Positions 8,886-16,410 of a stretch of DNA of 50,637 nucleotides are shown here, piece after piece; position 1 is the stretch's first letter, and every line of letters starts with the position of its first letter. The notes beneath the pieces were generated by a model. That model ran no database searches and was not told the DNA's origin. It saw nothing but the letters and a program-made list of their open reading frames with translations. The stretch is from a bacterium. GTDB lineage: Bacteria; Joyebacterota; Joyebacteria; Joyebacterales; Joyebacteraceae. A program made the translations under genes and the position numbers. The stretch is from positions 1 to 50,637 of the forward strand of contig JALGVU010000019.1 of the NCBI GenBank assembly GCA_025774545.1, given 5' to 3'.

Positions 8886-8914
8886 AGTATAGGACGACTC
8901 GATCGAGCGGTCAA
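8886..8914 (-). promoter_or_regulatory. Sigma-70 promoter of the symporter gene
   Basis: Minus strand TTGACC, 17 bases, TATACT. Leader of about 78 bases to ATG 8801. Confidence 0.65.
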
Positions 8915-9002
8915 GCCGGGAGCTCGGCGGACCCCGCTCCCTGCCGCTTGGCCGGCACGCGCCGGCCTTCCCCCTCCCAGTTCTCGGCCCGATGCCCCTG
9001 GC

Positions 9003-9031
9003 TTGACTCCCCTCCCGACGAGGAATACGCT
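9003..9031 (+). promoter_or_regulatory. Possible sigma-70 promoter of the hydrolase gene
   Basis: TTGACT, 17 bases, TACGCT. The -35 is good and the -10 is weak. Divergent from the symporter promoter about 90 bases away. Confidence 0.4.
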
Positions 9032-9078
9032 GGCCGTGGCGGCCCCGCGCCTCTCGGCCGGGCCGCGGGAGGTCGACG

Positions 9079-10320
9079 ATGCGGGACGACGAAGGACGGG
9101 ATTCGGCGAACGCGGAGCGAGAGGCGGGCGACGGGACGGCCGCGAGCGACAAGACCGCGGCGGACGGCGGAGCGGCCGCGAGCGGCGGGACCGCGGCGGG
9201 CGACGGGACGGCCGCGGGCAGCGGGATCGCGGAGGGCAGCGGCGCCCACGACCGCGCCGTCGACCGGGAGCGCTTCCAGACTCATCTCTCGAGGGACCGC
9301 TTCTACCCGTATCCGGGCCCGCCCGCCCGTTACGAGACCACCGAGGAAACGCGTCCGGGAGGGGTGCGCGTGACCCGCGTCCGGTACGCAAGCCCGCTCC
9401 CGTCCGGCCTCGCCGCCAACGACACGGTGACGGCGAGGCTCTTCACCTCCGACGCTCCCTCGTCCGGACGCCCCGTCGTCTTCCTCCACGGGTTCGGACC
9501 GAGCCTCCTGTGGCAGTGGCGCGCGCGCGCCGCCGACGTCGCCCGCCTCGGGCACCCGACGCTCCTCGTGAGCCTCCCCTACCTGTGCGATCGCCGGATG
9601 CCCGGGTTCCGTCGTGGGCTTCCCTACACGAGCACGGACGCCGCCCTCGCGCTCCCGGCGTACGAGCAGGCCGTCGCGGACACGCGCGCCGCGCTCGATT
9701 GGCTGCTCACGGAGAGGGCGCGGTGGCAGGGCTCGAACGGCGAGGAGGCACCCCGCGCGACGATCCTGGGCGTCAGCCTCGGCGCGCTCGTCGCGGTCAT
9801 CGCCGCGGCGATCGAGCCCCGATTCGAGGCGGCCGTCCTCCTGCTCGGCGGCGGCGACCTCGACACGATCGTCTTCCAGGGCGGCTGCCGGACGCTCGTT
9901 CAGAGGGAGCTCGACCGGGCCGGCGTGCGGCTCGAGAACCGCCGGCGCGCGCACAGGATGTACGGCGAGTACCTCGAGGCGGTCCGAAGGGCTCCGCACC
10001 CGCTCGACGTCTCCCCTTCCTTCCACTACTACCTCTTCGACCCCCTCACGTTCGCCTGGCACCTGCGCGAGCGGCCCATCCTCATGGTCAACGCGAGGAT
10101 CGACCCGATCATCCCGCGGCATGCGACCGAGCAGCTCTGGAACGAACTCGGCAGACCCGAGATCCGGTGGTTCTGGGGAACGCACTGGACCGGCGGTCCG
10201 TGGAGGCCCTTCGTCCTCCGGAGGATCGCCCGGTTCCTGAGCGGCCTGGCGCCGGGGGCGCCCAGGACCCCGGCGGACTCCGCCGCCGCGCTCCCGCCGG
10301 ACGAGGACGCAGGTCGCTGA
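9079..10320 (+). CDS. Alpha/beta hydrolase family protein
   Basis: 413 residues, ATG 9079. Residues about 14-58 are a low-complexity Ala/Gly/Asp tract made of repeated GDGTAA/SGGTAA-like units, probably disordered. The hydrolase domain follows: oxyanion motif FLHGFGPS, nucleophile elbow GVSLG with Ser233, acid Asp342 (NARIDPIIP) and His369 (GTHWTG). The triad order and spacing fit the fold, closest to ABHD18-like proteins as far as I can tell. No signal peptide is seen, so it is likely cytoplasmic. Substrate unknown. Confidence 0.75.
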   Translation: MRDDEGRDSANAEREAGDGTAASDKTAADGGAAASGGTAAGDGTAAGSGIAEGSGAHDRAVDRERFQTHLSRDRFYPYPGPPARYETTEETRPGGVRVTRVRYASPLPSGLAANDTVTARLFTSDAPSSGRPVVFLHGFGPSLLWQWRARAADVARLGHPTLLVSLPYLCDRRMPGFRRGLPYTSTDAALALPAYEQAVADTRAALDWLLTERARWQGSNGEEAPRATILGVSLGALVAVIAAAIEPRFEAAVLLLGGGDLDTIVFQGGCRTLVQRELDRAGVRLENRRRAHRMYGEYLEAVRRAPHPLDVSPSFHYYLFDPLTFAWHLRERPILMVNARIDPIIPRHATEQLWNELGRPEIRWFWGTHWTGGPWRPFVLRRIARFLSGLAPGAPRTPADSAAALPPDEDAGR

Positions 10321-10462
10321 GGCCTCATTCAGGTGCCCCTTCAAACTGGAGCGTGTCCCCCATAGCGCCTGTTCCGGACCGGGCATCCTGCCAACTCACC
10401 GGCGCGGTACCCGCCTACCCACGTGATCAGGCCCAGCCCCTGGGCGCTTTTTGTGCCGTGTT

Positions 10463-10478
10463 CGGCACGCTCCTTGCA
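10463..10478 (+). promoter_or_regulatory. Sigma-54 (RpoN) promoter
   Basis: CGGCACGCTCCTTGCA: GG at 10464-10465 and GC at 10476-10477, exactly ten bases apart, matching the -24/-12 consensus TGGCACG-N4-TTGCA except one base. It lies 75 bases before ATG 10554. The element overlaps a short inverted repeat (gtgccg/cggcac, 10453-10468). Confidence 0.65.
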
Positions 10479-10553
10479 TTTCTTCCCTGACGACCGAGCG
10501 AACCAGGGCTTTTTGGGTGCTGGGACGGGAGGCTCCCCCAGGGAGGTTCTAGC

Positions 10554-11252
10554 ATGTCCGTGGTTAGGCACATTCTCATTGCGGACCGCGACCCGCAGAC
10601 GCTGAGCCAGGTCTCACACGCCCTGAGGGCGGCCGGCTACGCGACGTGGGAAGCACAGAGCGGAAGGGAGGCGCTCCGCTTCGTTCAGATGGAGCCGCCG
10701 GATCTTGCCGTCGTGAGTCTGGTATTGCCGGACATCCGCGGCAAAGACCTGGCACGCATCCTTGAAACGAACGGTGACAAGGAACCGATCCGCACGATCG
10801 TCGTCACCGGGCCCGGGATCGCGATGGAGGATTGCGTCCTGACCGAGGAGCACCAGGAACGCCCGATCGTTCGCTGGGCACACATCGACGAGATCGTCAC
10901 GATGGTCAACGAGGTGTTCGACGTCTCCGAGGGGAAAGACCCGGAGCGGTTCGCGAAGACTCTCACGCGCGGGGAGGTGACGATCGATCCGCGCTCCATG
11001 ACGGTCGACGTGGAGGGGACGTGCGTTGAGCTGACCCAGAAGGAGTTCCGCTTCCTTCAGATCCTCGCGATGAACGAGGAGAGAACCTGCACGAGGGATG
11101 AGCTCAAGCGCCTGGTGTGGGGACAGGACGCCGACGTGATCGGGAGAACCGTCGACGTCCTCGTGAGCAGACTCCGCTCGAAGCTGGCCGAGGCCACGGG
11201 ACGCGAGCTCGTCTCCACCGTCCGAGGCATCGGATACCGATTCACGCTCTGA
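10554..11252 (+). CDS. OmpR/PhoB-type transcription regulator with degenerate receiver domain
   Basis: 232 residues, ATG 10554. The N-terminal half has a receiver fold (HILIADRDPQTL; acidic pair Asp11/Asp13). The phospho-acceptor position is serine (PDLAVVSLVLPD, Ser55), and the usual Lys-Pro near the end of the domain is missing. The C-terminal half (about 140-232) is a complete winged helix with ELTQKEFRFLQIL, TRDELKRLVWG, RTVDVLVSRLRSKL and VRGIGYRF. It should bind DNA, but not be switched by ordinary aspartate phosphorylation. No histidine kinase is next to it. A sigma-54 promoter precedes it. Confidence 0.85.
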   Translation: MSVVRHILIADRDPQTLSQVSHALRAAGYATWEAQSGREALRFVQMEPPDLAVVSLVLPDIRGKDLARILETNGDKEPIRTIVVTGPGIAMEDCVLTEEHQERPIVRWAHIDEIVTMVNEVFDVSEGKDPERFAKTLTRGEVTIDPRSMTVDVEGTCVELTQKEFRFLQILAMNEERTCTRDELKRLVWGQDADVIGRTVDVLVSRLRSKLAEATGRELVSTVRGIGYRFTL

Positions 11253-11281
11253 CAACGAGCGACGGGCCGCCGCGCGGCTGG

Positions 11282-11337
11282 CCCGCAAGACAGAGCCGGG
11301 CCCCGGATCGACGTCCGGGGCCCAGTCTCATTGCGGG
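11282..11337. terminator. Bidirectional terminator-like hairpin between convergent genes
   Basis: The core arms 11298-11307 and 11314-11323 are perfect (10 bp, loop 6). Outer arms cccgcaa (11282-11288) and ttgcggg (11331-11337) extend it. It sits between the regulator stop (11252) and the convergent gene end (11368). Confidence 0.6.
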
Positions 11338-11367
11338 TCGTATCACCGACTCCGGCGGGGACGCTCC

Positions 11368-11847
11368 CTACTCGTAGAGCGCCTTGATCACGCCCCAGCT
11401 CGCCACCGTCTCTGGCGCGCCTGTCTCTGCACAAGGGACGTAGCTCGCGATCACGGACGGTTGCGCGTTGCCCTCCACGCGGACCGTCCACGTGCCGGCG
11501 GAGATGAACTCCCAGGACCCATCGAAGTTGTTGTAGGTCTTCCACACGGTGACGGTGTAGTCCCCGGGATCGAGCCCGGCGATCGTCACCTCCGAATCGA
11601 AGCAGCAGAGGCAGTAGCACGGCCCGGCCTCGAACCGCTCCCACTCGATCACGTCGATCGTGTACCCGTCCTGCACGACCTCGATGTCGAGCCACGCGCA
11701 GCAGTTGTACCGCGCCTGGATGTGGTGGATCTCGATCGTACCGTCGTAGACGTCGATGTGGACGCTCTCCTCGCACTCCTGTGCGGAAGCGATCGACGCG
11801 ATGGCGACGAGGATCACCGCCAAGACGATCACAGCCGACGACCTCAT
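11368..11847 (-). CDS. Secreted Cys-rich protein with C-terminal SWGxIKALY tag (paralogue 1)
   Basis: 159 residues from ATG 11847, which has GGAGGTGATC upstream; the longer frame to 11898 starts before this ribosome site. A signal peptide (residues 1-22, ending IASIASA) is followed by a beta-rich domain with paired cysteines: NCCAW, then PCYCLCCFD. It next has VTIAGLDPGDYTVTVWKT, similar to carboxypeptidase-regulatory or transthyretin-like folds. The C-terminus is ASWGVIKALYE, a variant of the tag shared with five other exported proteins of this window. It is a paralogue of the gene just upstream (11933-12400) and probably cotranscribed. No enzymatic motif is seen. Confidence 0.8.
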   Translation of the reverse strand: MRSSAVIVLAVILVAIASIASAQECEESVHIDVYDGTIEIHHIQARYNCCAWLDIEVVQDGYTIDVIEWERFEAGPCYCLCCFDSEVTIAGLDPGDYTVTVWKTYNNFDGSWEFISAGTWTVRVEGNAQPSVIASYVPCAETGAPETVASWGVIKALYE

Positions 11848-11932
11848 CACGATCACCTCCCTCCTCTCGGGGCCTCGAGTGCCCCCACTTCGAGTCACGT
11901 TCGACAGGGCGCCCCGATCACGCCCCCGACTC

Positions 11933-12400
11933 TCACGGTCGATAGAGCGCCTTGATCGCGCCCCAACTCGCCCCCTCCTCGATCGAGGTCTCGGCGCACG
12001 GCAGATAGGCCGCCGTCAGCGCCGGCGGAGACGTCCCGCCGACTCCCACGATCCACTCGCCGACGAACTCGGTCCCGCCGAAGTCCGACGTCTTCCAGAT
12101 GGAGACGAAGTAGGCGCCCGGCGTCAGCCCGCCGATCGTGACCGAGACGTCGAAGCAGCAGAGGCAGTCACACGGCGCCGCCAGGAACTCCTCGTGTTCC
12201 CAGATCTCGATCGACGAGCCTTCCTGGATGATCTCGAAGTCGATCCAGGCGCAGCAGTTGAAGAGGGTCTGGTTGTGATGGAGAACGATGGTGCCGGGGT
12301 GGGTGACGAAGATCACGGACTCGTCGCACACCTGCGCCGATCCGATCGATGCGATGAGGAGAGCGGCGACCACCGCCGCCACAGGAACCCTGAACGTCAT
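11933..12400 (-). CDS. Secreted Cys-rich protein with C-terminal SWGxIKALYR tag (paralogue 2)
   Basis: 155 residues from ATG 12400 with GGAGG eight bases upstream; a GTG at 12409 overlaps the ribosome site. A signal peptide (to about residue 22, SIGSA) precedes the same domain as the next gene: NCCAWIDFEIIQEG, then PCDCLCCFDVSVTIGGL and FVSIWKT. It ends GASWGAIKALYRP. The cysteine clusters are conserved between the two copies, suggesting disulphides or metal binding in the periplasm or outside. An 85-base gap to the downstream paralogue suggests one transcript. Function unknown. Confidence 0.8.
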   Translation of the reverse strand: MTFRVPVAAVVAALLIASIGSAQVCDESVIFVTHPGTIVLHHNQTLFNCCAWIDFEIIQEGSSIEIWEHEEFLAAPCDCLCCFDVSVTIGGLTPGAYFVSIWKTSDFGGTEFVGEWIVGVGGTSPPALTAAYLPCAETSIEEGASWGAIKALYRP

Positions 12401-12488
12401 GCGGCTCACCTCCTCCCGCCCCGCGGCCCGTCAGGCCGTGGGCGTTCCGTTGGCCGTCCGGCGCCGGCCGATCGGGAGGCGAAGCCCG

Positions 12489-12518
12489 ACTATCGGAGGG
12501 TGATCGGTGGGTCGTCAG
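12489..12518 (-). promoter_or_regulatory. Weak possible promoter for the paralogous secreted-protein pair
   Basis: Minus strand CTGACG, 18 bases, GATAGT, about 89 bases before ATG 12400. The -35 overlaps the end of the nucleotidyltransferase gene. Confidence 0.25.
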
Positions 12519-13237
12519 GGCTCCCGCTTGAGCTCCCGGTCCGCCGCCGCGAGATCCTCAGGCGTTCCGACGTCGCGCCAGTACGAGTGGAGGCGATGCG
12601 GCCTCACCACCCGTTCGTCGGCGATCATCATCCGGAACGCGTCCGGCAGCTCGTACTCGCCCCGCGGGGAGAGATCGAGCTTCGCCGTGTACTCGAAGAA
12701 CACCGGGTCGGCGAGGAAGATCCCGGCGTTCACCCAGTTCGATGGGGCCGTGCCCGGCGCCGGCTTCTCGACGATTCGCAGGATCCGATCGCAATCGGCC
12801 TCCACCACTCCGAACGCGTAGGGATCCTCGACCCATCGTACCGCCAGGAGGAGATCGGTCGGCTCGTCTTCGAAGCGCTCGACCATCTCCACGTACGCCT
12901 TGGGCTCGGTGAGGATGTCACCGAAGGAGAAGAAGAACGGACCGTCCGCGAGAAACTCGCGCGCGGGCTCCGCCGCCTTCCCCGTCCCGTCCTGGACCTT
13001 CTGCACGAAGTAGCGCACGTCGAGCCCGACCTCTGCGCCGTCGCCGAAGTAGGATTCGATCGTCTCGCGCTTGTACCCGACGATGACGGCGACCTCCGTC
13101 GCGCCGGCGCCCTTGAGCGCGCGCAGCACGTGCCACAGCATCGGGCGGCCTCCGACCTCGACCATGGGCTTGGGGATCGTGTCGGTGATCTCGCGCATCC
13201 GCGTTCCCTTGCCCGCGGCAAGGACGACGGCCTTCAC
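12515..13237 (-). CDS. Sugar nucleotidyltransferase
   Basis: 240 residues, GTG 13237 chosen because GGAGG lies eight bases upstream; a GTG at 13246 overlaps it. The N-terminal VKAVVLAAGKGTRM is the nucleotide-binding signature GxGTRx(n)PK of the glucose-1-phosphate thymidylyl/mannose-1-phosphate guanylyltransferase family, with IPKPMVEVGGRPML following. FSFGDILTEP carries the metal-binding aspartate, and EKPAPG and VNAGIFL are family motifs. It makes an NDP-sugar for surface polysaccharide or cofactor synthesis; the exact sugar cannot be read. Cytoplasmic. Confidence 0.85.
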   Translation of the reverse strand: MKAVVLAAGKGTRMREITDTIPKPMVEVGGRPMLWHVLRALKGAGATEVAVIVGYKRETIESYFGDGAEVGLDVRYFVQKVQDGTGKAAEPAREFLADGPFFFSFGDILTEPKAYVEMVERFEDEPTDLLLAVRWVEDPYAFGVVEADCDRILRIVEKPAPGTAPSNWVNAGIFLADPVFFEYTAKLDLSPRGEYELPDAFRMMIADERVVRPHRLHSYWRDVGTPEDLAAADRELKREP

Positions 13238-13282
13238 CCAGCGCACCTCCGAGAGAGCCGTGGCAACAAGGTTCGTGCCCGC

Positions 13283-13312
13283 ATTATAGCAGGATTACTG
13301 ACGGATGCGCAA
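13283..13312 (-). promoter_or_regulatory. Sigma-70 promoter of the nucleotidyltransferase gene
   Basis: Minus strand TTGCGC, 18 bases, TATAAT (perfect -10). Leader of about 40 bases to GTG 13237. Confidence 0.6.
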
Positions 13313-13335
13313 GGGGGCTGGGCGCGGATCGACGG

Positions 13336-14412
13336 TCAGGGGACGGCGCGCCCGACGATCGTCCCTCCACCGAGGACGCGGTCACCGTCGTAGAACACGA
13401 CCGCCTGACCGGGAGCGACGGCGCGCTGCGGCGCGTCGAAGGTGACTCGCGCCTCACCGTCCGAGAGCGACACGGCGGCGGGCGCCGGCGGGGCGGCGGA
13501 GCGGATCTGCGCGGCCGCGCGGAAGTCGGCGCCGGGCGGGCGCCCCGCGATCCACGTGAGGTCACAGGCGCTGAGGGACGTCGCGAGGAGATCGGCGTCG
13601 TCTCCGACGACGATCGTGTTGGTCTCGGCATCGATCCGTACGACGTAGGTCGGCCGCGGCCGGGCGAGGCCGAGCCCGCTGCGCTGTCCGACGGTGTAGA
13701 GCGGGACTCCACGATGCCGGCCGAGAACGCTCCCCTCGAGATCGACGATCGGCCCCGGCCGGACAGCTCCCGGCAACCGCTCGGACAGGAACCCGGCGAT
13801 GCCGCCCCGCGGCGCGAAGCAGACGTCCTGGCTCTCTGGGCGCTCCGCGATGTGCAACCCCGCCGAGCGGGCGCGGTCCCGGACCTCGCCCTTCGTGAGC
13901 GTTCCCACGGGCATGACGACGCTCGCGAGCTGCTCCTGCGTCAGCGCGTAGAGGAAGTACGACTGGTCCTTCGCTCGGTCCCGGCCCGCGCGAAGCGCGT
14001 GGCCTCCGTCCGGAGACGCCTCGATGACCGCGTGATGGCCGGTCGCGAGGTGCGTCGCTCCGACCGCCCTCGCCTTCGAGAGGAGCGCCTCGAACTTCAC
14101 GAGCCGGTTGCAGCGGACACAGGGATTCGGGGTTCGCCCGCGCGCGTACTCAGAGAGGAAGTGGTCGACGATCGTCTCCCGGAAGATGTCGCGCATGTCG
14201 ATGACGTAGTGCCGGATCCCGAGATGCGACGCGACGCGGCGCGCGTCCGCGACCGCACCCGGCCCGCAGCAGACCTTCGGATCGACCTCCTCGCCTTCCC
14301 CGCACGGCCAGATCCGCATCGTCAGGCCGAAGACGTCGTGCCCCTGCCCCTCAAGAATGAGAGCAGCGACGGAGCTGTCGACCCCGCCGCTCATGGCAAC
14401 TGCTATCTTCAT
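13336..14412 (-). CDS. mnmA: tRNA-specific 2-thiouridylase MnmA
   Basis: 358 residues from ATG 14412. MKIAVAMSGGVDSSVAALIL is the PP-loop ATPase motif. The catalytic cysteines are in GRTPNPCVRCNRLVKF and SQDVCFAP. The C-terminal RNA-binding barrel is present (LGRHRGVPLYTVGQRSGLGL). MnmA adds the 2-thio group to U34 of tRNA Lys/Glu/Gln. The length matches the family. The outer-membrane protein gene ends 82 bases upstream. Confidence 0.95.
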   Translation of the reverse strand: MKIAVAMSGGVDSSVAALILEGQGHDVFGLTMRIWPCGEGEEVDPKVCCGPGAVADARRVASHLGIRHYVIDMRDIFRETIVDHFLSEYARGRTPNPCVRCNRLVKFEALLSKARAVGATHLATGHHAVIEASPDGGHALRAGRDRAKDQSYFLYALTQEQLASVVMPVGTLTKGEVRDRARSAGLHIAERPESQDVCFAPRGGIAGFLSERLPGAVRPGPIVDLEGSVLGRHRGVPLYTVGQRSGLGLARPRPTYVVRIDAETNTIVVGDDADLLATSLSACDLTWIAGRPPGADFRAAAQIRSAAPPAPAAVSLSDGEARVTFDAPQRAVAPGQAVVFYDGDRVLGGGTIVGRAVP

Positions 14413-14494
14413 GTCGCTGCTCGGTCTCGCTCTGCGCCGGCCCCGCGGCGACTCGCCTGAGCGCGCTCCGCCGCGGGATCGCCGCGTGCCGTTG

Positions 14495-15637
14495 CTAGAA
14501 CTCGTACCCCACGGACGCACAGAGGCCGAGGGTGCTCGCGTCGTCGCTTCCTCCGTGAACCTCGAACTGCTCTCGCACGAAGCCCGCGTCCACGAAGTAC
14601 TGCACGAAGTGCACCGTCAGACCTCCCCCGAGCGCGTAGTCCGGAACGATGGCCTGAGACAGGCCGTCTTCGAGCTGCTTCGAGGCGCCGATGCGGAGAG
14701 TGAGCCTGCCGTCCCAGACGACGCCCGCGGCGCCCAACGCGATCGTCCGGATCGCGTCGCCGAACTCGTTGCGCTTCCCGCCGTCGTCAGGGTAGGCCGC
14801 GGCCTTGTCGGAAGCCCTCGCCTTGTTCCAGCCCTCGTGGATGTAGCTCGCGTAGAGCGTGTAGTTCGTCCCCAGGCGGTAGCTCAGGCCGCCGACCGCC
14901 GTCGGCTGCGTCTCCGAGGTTCCCGTGACGTCGTCCTCGCCGTACCATTCCCCGCTGACGTCGATCTTGGAGCCGAACCGGTACCCGAGACCGAAGGTCA
15001 GGTCGTCCGTCGAATCGAACACGAACCCGATCGCGATCGAGGCCGCCGTCCCGTCGAGCGACGCCTGGCCGAGACTGCTTCCACCGAGCGTCTCGTCGGC
15101 CGACTCGCCGATGCCGACGAGTCCCGCCGCGATGCCGATCCCGCCCTGGCCGTTCGTCCCGATCCTCGAGCCGAAGAGCACCTCGAAGAACCGGAGCGAG
15201 CCTGAGAACTCGCCGCGGTAGAGTCCGCCGGGCATGCCGCGCTGGAGGACGAGGTTCCGGTAGGCCGGGCTCGAGTAGCCGAATCCGAGCGTCCACGAGT
15301 CGGTCGTCTTGGCGGCAACGGCCTGCGACACCAGGAACTCGCTCTCGTCGACCCCGTATGTGTCCGGCGCGTCCGCGAGGTAGGAACGACTCGTGGCGCC
15401 GAAGCGGACCGTCGCCTGGCCGGAGACACCGGTGACGGTCGCCACGCAGCCGGGATTCAGGAAGTACGCCTCGATGCCGCCCGTCGCCGCGTTCGCGCGG
15501 CAGAGTGCGGCCTCCTGCGCATTGAGGTAGTGGTTGTACGTACGGGGAATGTCCCCCATCGCGAGCCTGGCCTCATCGGCCTGCGAGACGCAGGCGACGA
15601 CCAGGACGACCGCGACGGGGAGAAGAACGAAGCGCAT
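14495..15637 (-). CDS. Outer-membrane beta-barrel protein (FadL/OmpP1-like or related)
   Basis: 380 residues, ATG 15637 with GGGGAGG upstream. It has a signal peptide (1-20, ending VSQA). The protein then has alternating hydrophobic beta-strands with Gly/aromatic residues (SWTLGFGYSSP, DLTFGLGYRFGSK, LSYRLGTNYTLYASYIHEG) and ends GLCASVGYEF. The terminal Phe is the usual outer-membrane insertion signal. An asparagine-proline-rich early region (AYFLNPGCVATV) resembles FadL-type proteins. It lies 51 bases after the SWG-tagged gene, possibly one operon. Ligand unknown. Confidence 0.7.
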   Translation of the reverse strand: MRFVLLPVAVVLVVACVSQADEARLAMGDIPRTYNHYLNAQEAALCRANAATGGIEAYFLNPGCVATVTGVSGQATVRFGATSRSYLADAPDTYGVDESEFLVSQAVAAKTTDSWTLGFGYSSPAYRNLVLQRGMPGGLYRGEFSGSLRFFEVLFGSRIGTNGQGGIGIAAGLVGIGESADETLGGSSLGQASLDGTAASIAIGFVFDSTDDLTFGLGYRFGSKIDVSGEWYGEDDVTGTSETQPTAVGGLSYRLGTNYTLYASYIHEGWNKARASDKAAAYPDDGGKRNEFGDAIRTIALGAAGVVWDGRLTLRIGASKQLEDGLSQAIVPDYALGGGLTVHFVQYFVDAGFVREQFEVHGGSDDASTLGLCASVGYEF

Positions 15638-15688
15638 AGAGCCTCCCCGATGGCGCGGAACGAATCCGCTCGGCCATGTATCGTTCGT

Positions 15689-16270
15689 CTACCGGTACCG
15701 GTCCTTGATCGAGCCCCAGCTCTTCGACTCGACGGGACTTTCCTGCAAGACGAATTCTACATAGTCGACGGCCGATCGGCCACCGGAGATGTGCTCCACG
15801 GTAAAGAAATAGGTTCCTTGCTCAACGTAGATGACGGTGCTCCCGGCACACGAAGAGAAGGGACCTCACCCAAAGCCGTAGCCTTCCGACAGCGTGAACC
15901 GAGACGTGGTGGTCTCCCCTTCCTCCGGGCAGTCCTCTATCCTCACATCGAGTTCCACCGGGTCGCCGTAGAAGGACTGGTAGTCCATGATGAGCTCGTA
16001 GTACCCCGTGAACGGGATCGTGACCTCGAGCTTGATCCACTCACCGTCGACGTCGAGGCCGTCGGCCGCGTAGTACTCACTCGCGGCCGCGCAGAACTCG
16101 CGCGTGAGTGGGTTTCCGCCGATGTTGTGCGAGCCGTAGACCGGGTAGAGCTCTCCCTCGACCCGAACACCGTCGCTCGCCTGAACACTTGCCGCCGTCC
16201 CGAGTAGCACGACCATCGCGGCCAGGATGTGCACGGCATCCCCCCACGTCCTCGCTCCCAGCACTCTCAT
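15689..16270 (-). pseudogene. Secreted SWG-tagged protein interrupted by an in-frame TGA
   Basis: From ATG 16270 the frame encodes a signal peptide (to about residue 30) and a beta-rich domain (GYYELIMDYQSFYGDP). It reaches TGA at codon 135 (15868-15866), after SEGYGFG. The same frame stays open for 58 further codons that look authentic (GPFSSCAGSTVIYVEQGTY, then ISGG) and ends SKSWGSIKDRYR at the stop 15689. The C-terminal tag shared with other secreted proteins shows that the read-on is the original frame. TGA is used as a normal stop elsewhere here. Explanations are a nonsense mutation (from Trp, Cys, Gly or Arg codons), a base error, or recoding. I see no convincing SECIS hairpin after this TGA. 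Confidence 0.75.
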
Positions 16271-16351
16271 GATGCACTCCCTCGATGATGTAGCTGCACG
16301 CGTACACACCACCACGGGCGGCCCCCGGCCGGTCCCGTTTCGGGTCCTAGT

Positions 16352-16379
16352 CGCATACTCTGTGCCTGTTTGGATGCAA
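16352..16379 (-). promoter_or_regulatory. Weak possible promoter of the interrupted secreted-protein gene
   Basis: Minus strand TTGCAT, 16 bases, TATGCG, about 80 bases before ATG 16270. Confidence 0.25.
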
Positions 16380-16410
16380 CAAAGGAAGGAAGGTCGCGCG
16401 AGGGAATTAA

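Noticed and set aside
15866-15868. Second selenocysteine codon
   Set aside because: No UxxC-type redox context and no hairpin that satisfies loop size and G position in the bases after the TGA; nonsense mutation or error is more economical, though not proven.
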